From Bacillota bacterium (GTDB lineage: Bacteria; Bacillota; Clostridia; Lachnospirales; Lachnospiraceae), in assembly GCA_023387635.1 (NCBI GenBank), contig JAEWHU010000139.1, positions 1 to 12,772 of the forward strand: DNA of 12,772 nt. The letters are read 5' to 3'. The notes beneath the pieces are model-generated. The model ran no database searches, had not been told where the DNA came from, and saw nothing but the letters and a program-made list of their open reading frames with translations. A program made the translations under genes and the position numbers. The number at the start of each line of letters is the position of its first letter. The stretch's first letter is position 1. Of this stretch, positions 1-7,714 are shown piece after piece.

Positions 1-33
1 TTATAGTAATAGATATTAATAGTACCCGTAAGT

Positions 34-61
34 AAAAAAAGCTTTAGCTAAAACTAAGCTT
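34..61 (-). terminator. weak terminator-like hairpin, minus-strand orientation
   Basis: AAGCTTTAG (39-47) pairs with CTAAGCTT (54-61) if one T is bulged. The A-run at 34-40 becomes a U-run after the hairpin when read on the minus strand. No minus-strand gene ends here within the window, so this may only be a partner of the stronger + strand terminator at 91-135 or a fortuitous hairpin. Confidence 0.3.
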
Positions 62-90
62 GTAAAAAATATAATAAATTTAAATGATAA

Positions 91-135
91 AATATATCCT
101 ACAAGAAGTACCTTAACTTGTAGGGTATATTTTTT
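91..135 (+). terminator. Rho-independent terminator of the upstream gene
   Basis: The 15-base arm at 91-105 pairs with 117-131 with only one G-T wobble, across an 11-base loop, and runs directly into a T-stretch ending at 135. This is a classic intrinsic terminator. It isolates sda transcription from whatever lies to the left of the window. Confidence 0.85.
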
Positions 136-147
136 GTGTTGAATTAC

Positions 148-179
148 TTGAATTCTTTTGCCATATCATATAATATGAT
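148..179 (+). promoter_or_regulatory. candidate sigma-A promoter for sdaAB-sdaAA with palindromic -10
   Basis: A perfect TATAAT at 169-174 is preceded by TTGAAT at 148-153 with a 15-base spacer, which is shorter than ideal. The -10 lies inside a perfect 7-1-7 palindrome, ATCATATAATATGAT (165-179), so a dimeric regulator could cover it. The palindrome is AT-only and could be chance. The resulting leader to sdaAB would be about 140 bases. Confidence 0.4.
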
Positions 180-317
180 TTGGAAAGATGTAATCCTAGA
201 TAATAGGTTTAAAATATAGATTTATTTAGAACAATAATAGATAATTAGATGTAGTGTAATATATTAAAACTACTTGATAATTCATTTCATACCTAGGAGA
301 AAAAGAAAGGATAGTTT

Positions 318-998
318 ATGGAAAAATCAAAGGATATAAGCGTTTTTGATATTATAGGGCCGAACATGATTGGACCGTCCAGTTCTCATACTGCAGGAGC
401 ATTACGTATTGCAAGCTTAGCAAAGAAAATGGTAAAGAATCCAATAAAGCATGTTAATTTTATACTATATGGTTCTTTTGCAACAACGTATAAAGGGCAT
501 GGAACGGACAGGGCATTACTTGGAGGGATATTAGGATTTGGTACAGAGGATTATAGGATTAGAGATTCATTTCAATATGCGACTGAAGCAGGAATTACCT
601 ATTCTTTTGAACCAAATACTATAAAGACAGTTGGGCATCCCAACACAGTAGATATTATTATAACAGATAGCACTGGTGAAGTTACTACAGTATCGGGAGT
701 GTCTGTTGGTGGCGGTAGAGCAGTACTTATTAACATCAATGGAGTTGATATTGATTTATCTGGTGAATACTACACTGTGGTTACGAAACATAAAGATTTA
801 CCAGGTGTTGTAGCAGCAATAACCAATATATTAAGTTCATTTGACATAAATATAGCATTTATGAAGTTATATCGTGAAAACAAAGGTAGCATTGCTTACT
901 CTATAATAGAAGCAGATCAACCAATTCAAAAAGATATAATAAATGAAATGGAAGCTCTAAACAGTATTATTAGTGCTTACTTAATCGAAAAGAACTAG
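318..998 (+). CDS. sdaAB: L-serine dehydratase, iron-sulfur-dependent, beta subunit
   Basis: This is the smaller subunit of the two-chain, [4Fe-4S]-dependent, PLP-independent L-serine dehydratase, which converts L-serine to pyruvate and ammonia in the cytoplasm. The N-terminal part carries the family hallmarks GPSSSHTAG (19-27) and HGTDRALLGG (61-70). Residues about 151-226 form an ACT domain (YYTVVTKHKDLPGVVAAIT and what follows), the usual small-molecule sensing module of this subunit. The length of 226 residues is normal. The ATG at 318 has GAAAGG at 305-310, seven bases upstream; an AGGAGA at 295-300 is too far away to serve. The alpha subunit follows after 17 bases, so the two are co-transcribed and probably translationally linked. 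Identification is firm from the motifs and the gene pair. Confidence 0.96.
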   Translation: MEKSKDISVFDIIGPNMIGPSSSHTAGALRIASLAKKMVKNPIKHVNFILYGSFATTYKGHGTDRALLGGILGFGTEDYRIRDSFQYATEAGITYSFEPNTIKTVGHPNTVDIIITDSTGEVTTVSGVSVGGGRAVLININGVDIDLSGEYYTVVTKHKDLPGVVAAITNILSSFDINIAFMKLYRENKGSIAYSIIEADQPIQKDIINEMEALNSIISAYLIEKN

Positions 999-1015
999 AG
1001 AGGAAGTGAATTCCA

Positions 1016-1903
1016 ATGGATAAGAATATACTAAATTTCGTATCTGGAAACGAATTGCTTGAAATTTGTAAAGAAAGAAATATATCAATTTCAGAAGCAA
1101 TGATTTTAAGAGAAGAAGAGTATTTTGGAGTTAGTAGAGAAGAACAGTGGAGTAGGATGGAACACTCATGGAACATTATGAAAGAATCTGCTACAAAGGC
1201 GCTAGATGGTAATGTAGTTTCTATGGGGGGACTTATTGGTGGAGAAGCTTCCCTATTAAATAAAAGAAGATTAAGTAACGCTATTAGTCCTTGCGGAAAT
1301 CTAGTTTCAAAAGCAATCACTTATGCAATGGGAGTTCTAGAAGTTAATTCCTCCATGGGATTAATTGTAGCAGCTCCAACAGCGGGGTCATCTGGTGTAA
1401 TTCCTGGAGCGTTCTTAGCTATTAAAGAAGAACTTGGTTTTAGTGACGAAGATATGATTAGAGCTTTATTTCATGCAGGTGCAGTAGGTTACATTATAGC
1501 TTATAATGCTACTATCTCAGGTGCTGAGGGAGGATGTCAAGCCGAAGTTGGGTCTGCATCTGCAATGGCAGCATCTGCAATTACTGAATTACTTGGTGGT
1601 ACTCCTGCACAAAGTCTATCAGCAGCAGCAAGTGCAATGTCTAACTTACTTGGATTAGTATGTGATCCGATTGGTGGGTTAGTTGAGGCTCCTTGTCAAC
1701 AAAGAAATGCCATGGGGGTATCCAATGCTTTAATATCTTCTGAAATAGCCCTTTGCGGTGTATATAATGCAGTACCTTTTGATGAAGTTGTAGGTGTAAT
1801 GTATAATGTAGGACGTAGCCTTCCACATGAGCTTAGAGAAACAGCACTAGGAGGACTTGCAACTGCACCAAGTGCTTGTAGTAGTTGCAAGAAATGTTTT
1901 TAA
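1016..1903 (+). CDS. sdaAA: L-serine dehydratase, iron-sulfur-dependent, alpha subunit
   Basis: This is the catalytic, Fe-S-binding chain that pairs with the preceding beta subunit. Recognisable family blocks are SMGGLIGGEA (69-78), SPCGNLVSKA (91-100), AAPTAGSSGVIPG (119-131), GAEGGCQAEVGSASAMAA (169-186), CDPIGGLVEAPCQQRNAMG (216-234) and a Cys-rich tail ACSSCKKCF (287-295). By family knowledge the [4Fe-4S] cluster is held by three conserved cysteines; C174, C216 and C227 are the natural candidates. The tail cysteines (288, 291, 294) resemble the C-terminal segment that reaches the active site in studied homologues. The length of 295 residues is standard. The start ATG follows GAGAGGAAG. 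No clear terminator follows: an AAATGTT/AACATTT hairpin over the stop codon lacks a T-run, so some read-through toward 2180 is possible. Confidence 0.96.
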   Translation: MDKNILNFVSGNELLEICKERNISISEAMILREEEYFGVSREEQWSRMEHSWNIMKESATKALDGNVVSMGGLIGGEASLLNKRRLSNAISPCGNLVSKAITYAMGVLEVNSSMGLIVAAPTAGSSGVIPGAFLAIKEELGFSDEDMIRALFHAGAVGYIIAYNATISGAEGGCQAEVGSASAMAASAITELLGGTPAQSLSAAASAMSNLLGLVCDPIGGLVEAPCQQRNAMGVSNALISSEIALCGVYNAVPFDEVVGVMYNVGRSLPHELRETALGGLATAPSACSSCKKCF

Positions 1904-1928
1904 CATTTAAATATAAAGATTAATAATA

Positions 1929-1956
1929 TTGACATGAAATTTGGAAATGTTATAAT
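1929..1956 (+). promoter_or_regulatory. strong sigma-A promoter with extended -10
   Basis: TTGACA at 1929-1934 and TATAAT at 1951-1956 are both perfect matches, separated by 16 bases. The -10 is preceded by TGT, giving an extended TGNTATAAT element. Transcription should start near 1963. The first intact downstream gene is the PspC-domain protein at 2180, about 217 bases away. The leader between them covers the possible gene remnant at 1966-2138. Confidence 0.75.
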
Positions 1957-1965
1957 ATATTAGTA

Positions 1966-2138
1966 GTGATTGGTAGTTTAACTAAAGGTATTTATAAGTA
2001 TACAATTAATATTGATTTCTTATACTATCGAATGTTTCTATTACAAAAAATGTAGATAAAACAGAAGAACTTAAAGAGGAAAAAGAATCTAAATTACTAA
2101 AATTGAAAGACGTAGATATGTTTAAAACTGACAAATAG
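1966..2138 (+). pseudogene. possible frameshifted remnant of a small gene
   Basis: Two adjoining frames look protein-like but neither forms a usable gene. From GTG 1966 one frame reads MIGSLTKGIYKYTINI and onward to a TAG at 2053-2055. A second frame, open from 2016 to a TAG at 2136-2138, reads a charged stretch including NVSITKNVDKTEELKEEKES and ends DVDMFKTDK. Joining them around 2028-2034 would need one frameshift and give a product of about 57 residues. The upstream frame has no clear Shine-Dalgarno site, although a strong promoter lies just before it. It could equally be a structured leader that happens to be open. I do not recognise a family. Confidence 0.25.
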
Positions 2139-2179
2139 CAAGTGTTTTATTAAAAATAATGATAAGAGGAGAAATTAAT

Positions 2180-2362
2180 ATGGAACAAAAAAGATTGTAT
2201 CGCTCTCGCGATAATAGGATGATTTCCGGAGTATGTGGAGGAGTAGGTGAATTTATTAATATTGATCCTACCATTGTGCGTTTAATATGGGCTGTTTCCT
2301 GCTTTTGGATGGTTGGAATTGTTGCTTATATAATTGCTTTAATTGTTATTCCTGAAAGGTAG
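2180..2362 (+). CDS. PspC-domain small membrane protein
   Basis: This 60-residue protein has the PspC-domain layout. It opens with a basic stretch, MEQKRLYRSRDNRMISGVCGG, then VGEFINIDPTIVRLIWAVS, then one hydrophobic membrane segment (about residues 35-56) ending in IPER. PspC domains occur in phage-shock and envelope-stress proteins. Stand-alone short versions are common in Firmicutes, with no firm function assigned. An in-frame ATG at 2159 would add seven residues, but AGAGGAGA at 2165-2172 sits properly before the ATG at 2180, so I take the later start. The strong promoter at 1929-1956 is the likely driver, and the terminator at 2462-2506 closes the unit. Confidence 0.85.
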   Translation: MEQKRLYRSRDNRMISGVCGGVGEFINIDPTIVRLIWAVSCFWMVGIVAYIIALIVIPER

Positions 2363-2461
2363 TCTTGTTTATTAATCCTACAGTATAATAAAATGGTTAA
2401 GCAACTAATTTTATTTTTAAGTCATGGAATAGACTGATTTATTCATGTTAATAGAGGATGG

Positions 2462-2506
2462 AATGCGTTCACAAACCCAAGAGTATTATTTGTGGACGCA
2501 TTTTTT
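2462..2506 (+). terminator. Rho-independent terminator after the PspC gene
   Basis: AATGCGTTCACAAA (2462-2475) pairs along its whole length with 2489-2502, with one G-T wobble. The loop is 13 bases and the 3' arm runs into six Ts ending at 2506. It lies only about 60 bases before the next start at 2566, so it ends pspC transcription or acts as a barrier in the leader of the hydrolase gene. Confidence 0.88.
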
Positions 2507-2565
2507 AATTAAACATCGAAAGGGCTGTATCCAATTTTTTTTCACACAGCAGAATGGAGATTATT

Positions 2566-4065
2566 ATGGGGATATTTCAAGTTGCTGCAATATTTAGTGA
2601 TAACATGGTATTGCAAAGAAAAAAGAATGTTAAAGTATTTGGTCAAGGGGAAGAATTAAGTATAGTATCTCTAGATTTCATGGGTAGAAATTACACCACT
2701 GTTGTTAAGGATAATAAATGGTGTATAATATTACCACCCATGTCTGCAGGGGTTGGATATGAAATGCGTATAACAAGTAACAATGATAGCATACTATTTC
2801 ATAACATTGCAATTGGCGAAGTTTATCTTGCTGGGGGACAATCCAATATGGAGATGGAGCTTAGAAATTGCAAAGATGGTTTAGAAATGTTACAAAATGA
2901 TAGGGAGCCTAATGTTCGTTATTACTATACAATGAAGAATGCTGTTATCAATGATAATTTTTATGAGATGGAATCAAAGACCGCTTGGAGTGAATTTAGT
3001 GAAGAAAATGCTAAAGCATGGTCTGCTGTAGCTTATATCTTTGGAAAAAGATTAGCTAAAGAACTTGGAGTTACCGTTGGGATTGTTGGTTGTAACTGGG
3101 GTGGGACATCAGCATCTTGTTGGATGAGTAAGGAAGCATTATTGGAAGACCGTGAATTAAGTTCCTACATAGAAGAGTATGAGAAATCCATAGAAGGTAT
3201 CTCTGAATCAGAACAGATAGATGAATACAATGACTATCTAGAATATCATGCCGCATGGGAAGAAGAATCTGCTAAGTTATATGAAGAAAACCAAGATATC
3301 TCATGGGAGGAAGTAATATCTATTTGTGGTGAGAATAAATGGCCTGGTCCTATGGGTATTGTGAATCCATATCGGCCAAGTGGATTATATGAATGTATGA
3401 TCAAGCGAATAATGCCTTATACTTTAGGAGGCATTATATATTACCAAGGGGAAAGTGATGACCATAAGCCGCATATGTATCAAAAGCTTCTTACTAGACT
3501 AATTAAGCAGTTAAGAGACGACCAGGAAGACTTAGAGTTGCCTTTTTTAATAGTACAACTCCCTATGCATAGATATAAAGCAGATCCAGATAAAAAGAAT
3601 TGGTGCTTAATTCGTGAAGCACAAATGAATACGTTTAAAACAATTAAAAACACTGGAATTGCAGTTTGCCTTGATTGTGGTGAATTTAATGAAATTCATC
3701 CAAAGGATAAAACGCCAGTTGGAGAACGTTTGGCATTGCAAGCCTTATACCATATTTATGAAATAATAAATGATTTTGAAGCTTTTGGTCCGATTTATAA
3801 ATCACACGTGTATAAAAATAGTGAAATTGAAATAACCTTTCATTATGCAAGTGATGGATTTATCGTAAATGGTGAACCTTACTTTGAAATTGCTGGACTG
3901 GATGGAGATTATAAAGTTGCAGATATAAATATTATGAAAGATAAAATTTATGTATCATCGAAAGCAATTGATAAACCTATTTTCGTAAGATATTGTTGGA
4001 CGAATTATGGAGAGGTTACACTTTATGGTAAAAATGGGATTCCATTAGCGCCATTTCGATTTTAG
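2566..4065 (+). CDS. SGNH-type carbohydrate esterase (sialate O-acetylesterase-like)
   Basis: This is a 499-residue SGNH/GDSL-fold hydrolase of the sialate O-acetylesterase (SASA/DUF303) type, which removes O-acetyl groups from sugars. The nucleophile block is LAGGQSNME (Ser 93). NWGGTSASCW (177-186) and YYQGESDD (292-299) are the next family blocks, and EIHPKDK supplies the catalytic His near 378. The N-terminal FSDNMVLQRKK segment is the usual entry into the beta-sandwich-like region. No signal peptide is visible, so it should act in the cytoplasm on imported, acetylated oligosaccharides. True sialate or plant-polysaccharide acetyl esters both fit, and no sialic-acid genes adjoin. An upstream in-frame ATG at 2554 would add four residues, but GGAG at 2556-2559 is ideally spaced for 2566. 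A terminator precedes the gene and no clear promoter follows it, so how it is expressed is unclear. Confidence 0.85.
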   Translation: MGIFQVAAIFSDNMVLQRKKNVKVFGQGEELSIVSLDFMGRNYTTVVKDNKWCIILPPMSAGVGYEMRITSNNDSILFHNIAIGEVYLAGGQSNMEMELRNCKDGLEMLQNDREPNVRYYYTMKNAVINDNFYEMESKTAWSEFSEENAKAWSAVAYIFGKRLAKELGVTVGIVGCNWGGTSASCWMSKEALLEDRELSSYIEEYEKSIEGISESEQIDEYNDYLEYHAAWEEESAKLYEENQDISWEEVISICGENKWPGPMGIVNPYRPSGLYECMIKRIMPYTLGGIIYYQGESDDHKPHMYQKLLTRLIKQLRDDQEDLELPFLIVQLPMHRYKADPDKKNWCLIREAQMNTFKTIKNTGIAVCLDCGEFNEIHPKDKTPVGERLALQALYHIYEIINDFEAFGPIYKSHVYKNSEIEITFHYASDGFIVNGEPYFEIAGLDGDYKVADINIMKDKIYVSSKAIDKPIFVRYCWTNYGEVTLYGKNGIPLAPFRF

Positions 4066-4161
4066 ATAAATGGTATATCATGAAACATATTTACAACAGG
4101 ATACAATTATGTTAGAGTATGTTAATAAAAAAGGCCCCAAGGAAAGTGAACGGAGGAAAAA

Positions 4162-5934
4162 ATGGAAAAAATAATTAATATAATAGGCAAAGAATTAATG
4201 AATGCATTTGTTAGCAAAGGATATGAAGATAGATTCGGTAACGTAACTATATCTAATCGCCCTGATTTATGCCAGTATCAATGTAATGGTGCTCTTGCTG
4301 CAGCAAAAGTATATAAGAAGTCACCAATTAGTATTGCTAATGAGGTTGTAGAACAACTTAGTGATAATAAAATGTTTGATAAAATAGAAGCTATTATGCC
4401 AGGATTTATTAATATAAAGATTAGTAATGAATTCTTATCTAATTATCTAAATGAGATGAATAATGATGAACAATACGGAGTAAATAAAGTTAGTGATCCA
4501 AAAACCATTGTACTTGACTTTGGTGGTCCTAATGTGGCAAAGCCTCTTCATGTAGGACATCTTCGTTCTGCAATTATTGGTGAGAGCTTAAAAAGATTAA
4601 ATCGTTATGTAGGTAATACAGTAATTGGTGATGCTCATCTTGGTGACTGGGGTTTACAAATGGGCTTAATTATTACAGAACTTAAGAAAAGAAAACCAGA
4701 ATTAGTATATTTTGATGATAATTATAGTGGTGAATATCCAAGTGAAGCTCCTTTTACTATTTCTGAATTAGAAGAGATTTATCCAGCTGCTAATGAGTAT
4801 TCTAAATCTCATCCAGAGTTTAAAGAAGAAGCAAAAAATGCTACTTTCCTATTGCAAAGTGGTAATAGAGGTTATGTGGCATTATGGAATCATATCTTAA
4901 ACGTGTCCGTTACAGACTTAAAGAAGAATTATGATAATCTTAATGTTTCTTTTGATTTATGGAAAAAAGAAAGTGATGCTTCTCCATACATTCCAGATAT
5001 GGTTAACTATTTAAAAGAAAACAATTATACTAGAATAAGCGATGGTGCTCTTGTAGTTGATGTAAAAGAAGAGACGGACACAAAAGAAATGCCACCTTGT
5101 ATGATATTAAAATCAGATGGAGCTTCTCTTTATGATACTACTGACTTAGCGACTATGGTAGAGCGTATGAAATTATTTAATCCAGATGCCATTACTTATG
5201 TAGTAGATAAAAGACAAGAGTTATATTTTGAAAGAGTATTCCGTTGTGCAAAGAAAACTAAATTAGTTGGTGAAGATGTTAAATTAACTTTCTTAGGTTT
5301 TGGTACTATGAATGGCAAAGACGGCAAACCATTTAAAACTAGAGATGGTGGTGTTATGCGTCTTGAGTCTTTAATCGCTAATATTAACGATGAAGTACTT
5401 AAGAAAATGATGGAAAACCGTGATATGCCTGAAGAAGAAGCAAAAGTTATTGCTAAAAAAGTTGGTCTTGCTGCTTTAAAATATGGTGATTTATCAAATC
5501 AAGCTTCTAAAGATTATATCTTTGATATAGATCGTTTTATCTCTTTTGAAGGTAATACAGGGCCATATATTTTATATACCATTGTTCGTATTAAATCTAT
5601 TCTTAATAAATATAAAGAAATGACAGGAAATAGTGATTTCAAGGGAAATACTATAAAACCTTCAGATATTAATAGTCAAATTTCTTTAATGCTTGAAGTA
5701 AGTAAATTTAATGATGTAATAGAACATGCATGTGAAGAAAATGCGCCACATAGAATCTGCGGCTATATATATGATTTAGCCAATGCATTTAATAGCTTTT
5801 ATCATGAAAACAAGATTATTGCAGAAGAAGATAAAGAAAAACAAAGCTCTTGGATAGGTCTTATTGCAATTGTTCAGGGAATTCTTGAAACTTGTATTGA
5901 TATATTAGGATTTGATGCGCCAGATAAAATGTAA
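4162..5934 (+). CDS. argS: arginyl-tRNA synthetase
   Basis: A class I aminoacyl-tRNA synthetase that charges tRNA-Arg with arginine in the cytoplasm. The N-terminal additional domain specific to ArgRS spans roughly 1-110 (FGNVTISNRPDLCQYQCNG is a familiar block). The catalytic Rossmann domain opens with DFGGPNVAKPLHVGHLRSAI, with HVGH (130-133) as the HIGH signature, followed by GDAHLGDWGLQMG (157-169). The KMSKS position is the degenerate GKDGKPFKTRDGG (385-397), common in this bacterial group. SFEGNTGPYILYTIVRI (461-477) begins the helical anticodon-binding domain, and the protein ends LGFDAPDKM. The length of 590 residues is typical and intact. GGAGG at 4152-4156 supports the ATG. The 96 bases before it are too short for a T-box leader; a TTTACA at 4090 with TAGAGT at 4113 is only a weak promoter candidate. 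Confidence 0.97.
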   Translation: MEKIINIIGKELMNAFVSKGYEDRFGNVTISNRPDLCQYQCNGALAAAKVYKKSPISIANEVVEQLSDNKMFDKIEAIMPGFINIKISNEFLSNYLNEMNNDEQYGVNKVSDPKTIVLDFGGPNVAKPLHVGHLRSAIIGESLKRLNRYVGNTVIGDAHLGDWGLQMGLIITELKKRKPELVYFDDNYSGEYPSEAPFTISELEEIYPAANEYSKSHPEFKEEAKNATFLLQSGNRGYVALWNHILNVSVTDLKKNYDNLNVSFDLWKKESDASPYIPDMVNYLKENNYTRISDGALVVDVKEETDTKEMPPCMILKSDGASLYDTTDLATMVERMKLFNPDAITYVVDKRQELYFERVFRCAKKTKLVGEDVKLTFLGFGTMNGKDGKPFKTRDGGVMRLESLIANINDEVLKKMMENRDMPEEEAKVIAKKVGLAALKYGDLSNQASKDYIFDIDRFISFEGNTGPYILYTIVRIKSILNKYKEMTGNSDFKGNTIKPSDINSQISLMLEVSKFNDVIEHACEENAPHRICGYIYDLANAFNSFYHENKIIAEEDKEKQSSWIGLIAIVQGILETCIDILGFDAPDKM

Positions 5935-5950
5935 TAAATCATATTTTTAT

Positions 5951-6001
5951 ATTAGGGACTGTTGTAAATGAACGATGTCGTTTGCAACAGTCCTTAATTT
6001 T
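5951..6001 (+). terminator. Rho-independent terminator after argS
   Basis: GGACTGTTGTAAA (5956-5968) pairs with TTTGCAACAGTCC (5981-5993) with one wobble, and flanking A/T pairs extend the stem on both sides. The tail AATTTTGTT is only moderately T-rich. It starts about 20 bases after the argS stop, exactly where a terminator is expected. Confidence 0.85.
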
Positions 6002-6184
6002 GTTAATAGCTTATATAAATACAGCTAAGGAGCAATGAAATTAGACAATAAGATATAGGTATAGATAATGTTCTCACTCAAGTAAAATATGAGATAAGGA
6101 CTTATTTAGTGGAATAATAACTTGTAGGATTGAATGGTTCGTGGTATCCTTTATTACAATAAAGTTTAAAAGAGAGGTAGCAAG

Positions 6185-7510
6185 ATGTATCAGTACGTTT
6201 CAAAATTAATTTTATATCGAAATATTTGTGATGATAATATAATAGATTCATTATCCAATACTTTTTATGAACTAAATAATATTACAGAAGAACAACTTGA
6301 TAATAGTAAGTTAAAGCAAGATATGATTAATCGTATATTTGAGCAAATTAATGAATTATTAAAGATAGCAACTACATATGGTTTTGACGAAAATTTATGG
6401 CAAAATTATATAGCTTATAAATTAGTTACAAGTGAAAATCCATTTAGTATATCTAGCGAAGGGATTGGTGCTAGAGATGGAAGTATCAAAGAAATTGCTT
6501 TATCTGACTTATCTATGATAAAGGATTTATTTTGGTTTGACTTTACACCAATTGAGAATAGATTAGATATCTCCATTTTTCACCTTATTACGAATTATAA
6601 AGCCCTAACGAAAGATAAAAAATCCTATAATCACAATGTTAGTATAAAAGTAAGGACATTAAGTAATAACATTAGAAAATGTTCTAATGTGGAAGAACTA
6701 TATAATACTATCACACTATTTTATAAAGAAAATGGTGTTGGTAAGTTAGGTTTAAATAAGGCATTTCGTATTAATAATGAAAAAGATGCGGCTGTAATCG
6801 AACCCATAACGAATACAGAAAATATATTATTAAAAGACCTTATTGGATATGAAATTCAAAAGAAAAAACTAGTTGATAATACAGAAGCCTTTGTATTAGG
6901 TAAGAAAGCAAATAACGTATTGCTATTTGGTGATAGTGGAACAGGAAAATCTACCTGTGTAAAAGCCATCTTGAATGAATATTATCCAAGAGGACTTAGA
7001 ATGATAGAAATCTATAAGCATCAATTTAGAGATTTGTCTCAAATTATATCACAGATAAAGAATCGTAATTACAAATTTATTATATTTATGGATGATTTAT
7101 CTTTTGAAGAATTTGAAATCGAGTATAAATATTTAAAGGCAATGATTGAGGGTGGATTAGAAACAAAACCAGATAATGTTTTAATTTATGCTACTTCTAA
7201 TAGAAGACATTTAATACGTGAAACATGGACAGATAGAAGTGATGTATCACAAGATGAATTACATCGTTCTGATACGATGCAAGAAAAGTTGTCCCTAGTA
7301 TCTAGATTTGGTGTTACAATTAGTTTTATGGCTCCAAACAAAAATGAATTCAATGAAATAGTAAAAGGAATCGCTAAAAGTGTTGGGGAGTTAGGTTTAT
7401 CAGAAGAGGAACTGTATGCAAAGGCAAATATGTGGGAATTAAGTCATGGAGGACGTTCTGGAAGAACAGCAAAACAATTCATTCATTATTTAATGGGACA
7501 AAAAGATTAA
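6185..7510 (+). CDS. AAA+ ATPase of the DUF815 type
   Basis: This 441-residue protein has a poorly recognisable helical N-terminal half (about 1-210) and a C-terminal AAA+ domain. Walker A is GDSGTGKST (249-257), Walker B is FIIFMDDLSFE (298-308), the sensor-1 region is YATSNRR (335-341), and SRFG with Arg 374 is a candidate arginine finger. This order, with the LLKDLIGYEIQKKKLV entry and the C-terminal SGRTAKQFIHYL, matches the widespread DUF815 family of predicted ATP-binding proteins, whose substrate is not established. No membrane segment is visible. GAGAGG at 6172-6177 supports the start. Terminators on both sides make it a single-gene unit. A TTGAAT (6130) with TACAAT (6155) at 19 bases is a weak promoter candidate. 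It is probably a chromosomal core gene in this group; I do not assign a pathway. Confidence 0.85.
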   Translation: MYQYVSKLILYRNICDDNIIDSLSNTFYELNNITEEQLDNSKLKQDMINRIFEQINELLKIATTYGFDENLWQNYIAYKLVTSENPFSISSEGIGARDGSIKEIALSDLSMIKDLFWFDFTPIENRLDISIFHLITNYKALTKDKKSYNHNVSIKVRTLSNNIRKCSNVEELYNTITLFYKENGVGKLGLNKAFRINNEKDAAVIEPITNTENILLKDLIGYEIQKKKLVDNTEAFVLGKKANNVLLFGDSGTGKSTCVKAILNEYYPRGLRMIEIYKHQFRDLSQIISQIKNRNYKFIIFMDDLSFEEFEIEYKYLKAMIEGGLETKPDNVLIYATSNRRHLIRETWTDRSDVSQDELHRSDTMQEKLSLVSRFGVTISFMAPNKNEFNEIVKGIAKSVGELGLSEEELYAKANMWELSHGGRSGRTAKQFIHYLMGQKD

Positions 7511-7524
7511 TACAAGCACGAACT

Positions 7525-7556
7525 AATAAAGTATGCATAAGGCATACTTTATTTTT
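7525..7556 (+). terminator. Rho-independent terminator after the DUF815 gene
   Basis: AATAAAGTATGC (7525-7536) pairs perfectly with GCATACTTTATT (7542-7553) around a five-base loop, followed by Ts to 7556. It separates the ATPase gene from the feo promoter region. Confidence 0.88.
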
Positions 7557-7629
7557 GTAGAAAGAATTAGTTAATTTTATAACAACATTTATCATACAGT
7601 GAAAATGGTATTAACTAATCACTAAAACA

Positions 7630-7644
7630 GGATAATAATTATCA
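7630..7644 (+). promoter_or_regulatory. Fur-box-like operator 1
   Basis: GGATAATAATTATCA matches the 7-1-7 Fur consensus TGATAATNATTATCA at all defined positions except the first. Its 13-base core GATAATAATTATC is a perfect palindrome. It lies about 40 bases upstream of the -35 of the feo promoter. Confidence 0.65.
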
Positions 7645-7658
7645 TAAGGGAAAATTAT

Positions 7659-7673
7659 TGATAATTATTTTCA
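7659..7673 (+). promoter_or_regulatory. Fur-box-like operator 2
   Basis: TGATAATTATTTTCA matches the 7-1-7 Fur consensus except for one base in the right half. It ends ten bases before the -35 hexamer, 29 bases downstream of operator 1. Confidence 0.6.
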
Positions 7674-7682
7674 TTTTCTATA

Positions 7683-7711
7683 TTGACATATGACAAAATT
7701 AGTCATATAAT
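7683..7711 (+). promoter_or_regulatory. consensus sigma-A promoter of the feo operon
   Basis: TTGACA (7683-7688) and TATAAT (7706-7711) are perfect and 17 bases apart, predicting a start near 7718 and a leader of about 55 bases. A promoter this strong would need tight repression, which the surrounding Fur-type sites can supply. The spacer carries a near-perfect palindrome, TATGACAAAATTAGTCATA (7689-7707), listed separately as a finding. Confidence 0.85.
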
Positions 7712-7714
7712 AAT

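Larger units (their letters stand above)
1..317. other. gene-free leader stretch before sdaAB
   Basis: No convincing gene starts here. One frame at 3-35 reads ten codons (IVIDINSTRK) to a TAA and could be the very end of a + strand gene entering from the left, but it is too short to judge. It is followed by a hairpin at 39-61, a clear terminator at 91-135, a promoter-like region around 148-174, and about 140 bases of AT-rich leader before sdaAB. Short repeated TAGATAAT words occur near 195 and 238 with no obvious role. Confidence 0.6.

Noticed and set aside
275..289. Fur-box-like TGATAATTCATTTCA before sdaAB
   Set aside because: The left half matches the Fur consensus but the right half has three mismatches, and it lies in the leader rather than the promoter, so chance in AT-rich DNA is likely.
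970..1320. 116-codon open frame on the minus strand
   Set aside because: It lies antisense within sdaAA, whose family motifs are unambiguous, and reads as a Ser/Leu-rich shadow with no domain or ribosome binding site.
2384..2450. Promoter plus 14-codon leader peptide and attenuator for the hydrolase
   Set aside because: TATAAT at 2384 has only TTGTTT at a 13-base spacing, and the ATG just after has no Shine-Dalgarno site. The hairpin at 2462-2506 is adequately explained as the pspC terminator.
4066..4161. T-box or other leader riboswitch before argS
   Set aside because: Only 96 bases separate the genes, with no T-box-like stem, specifier region or terminator.
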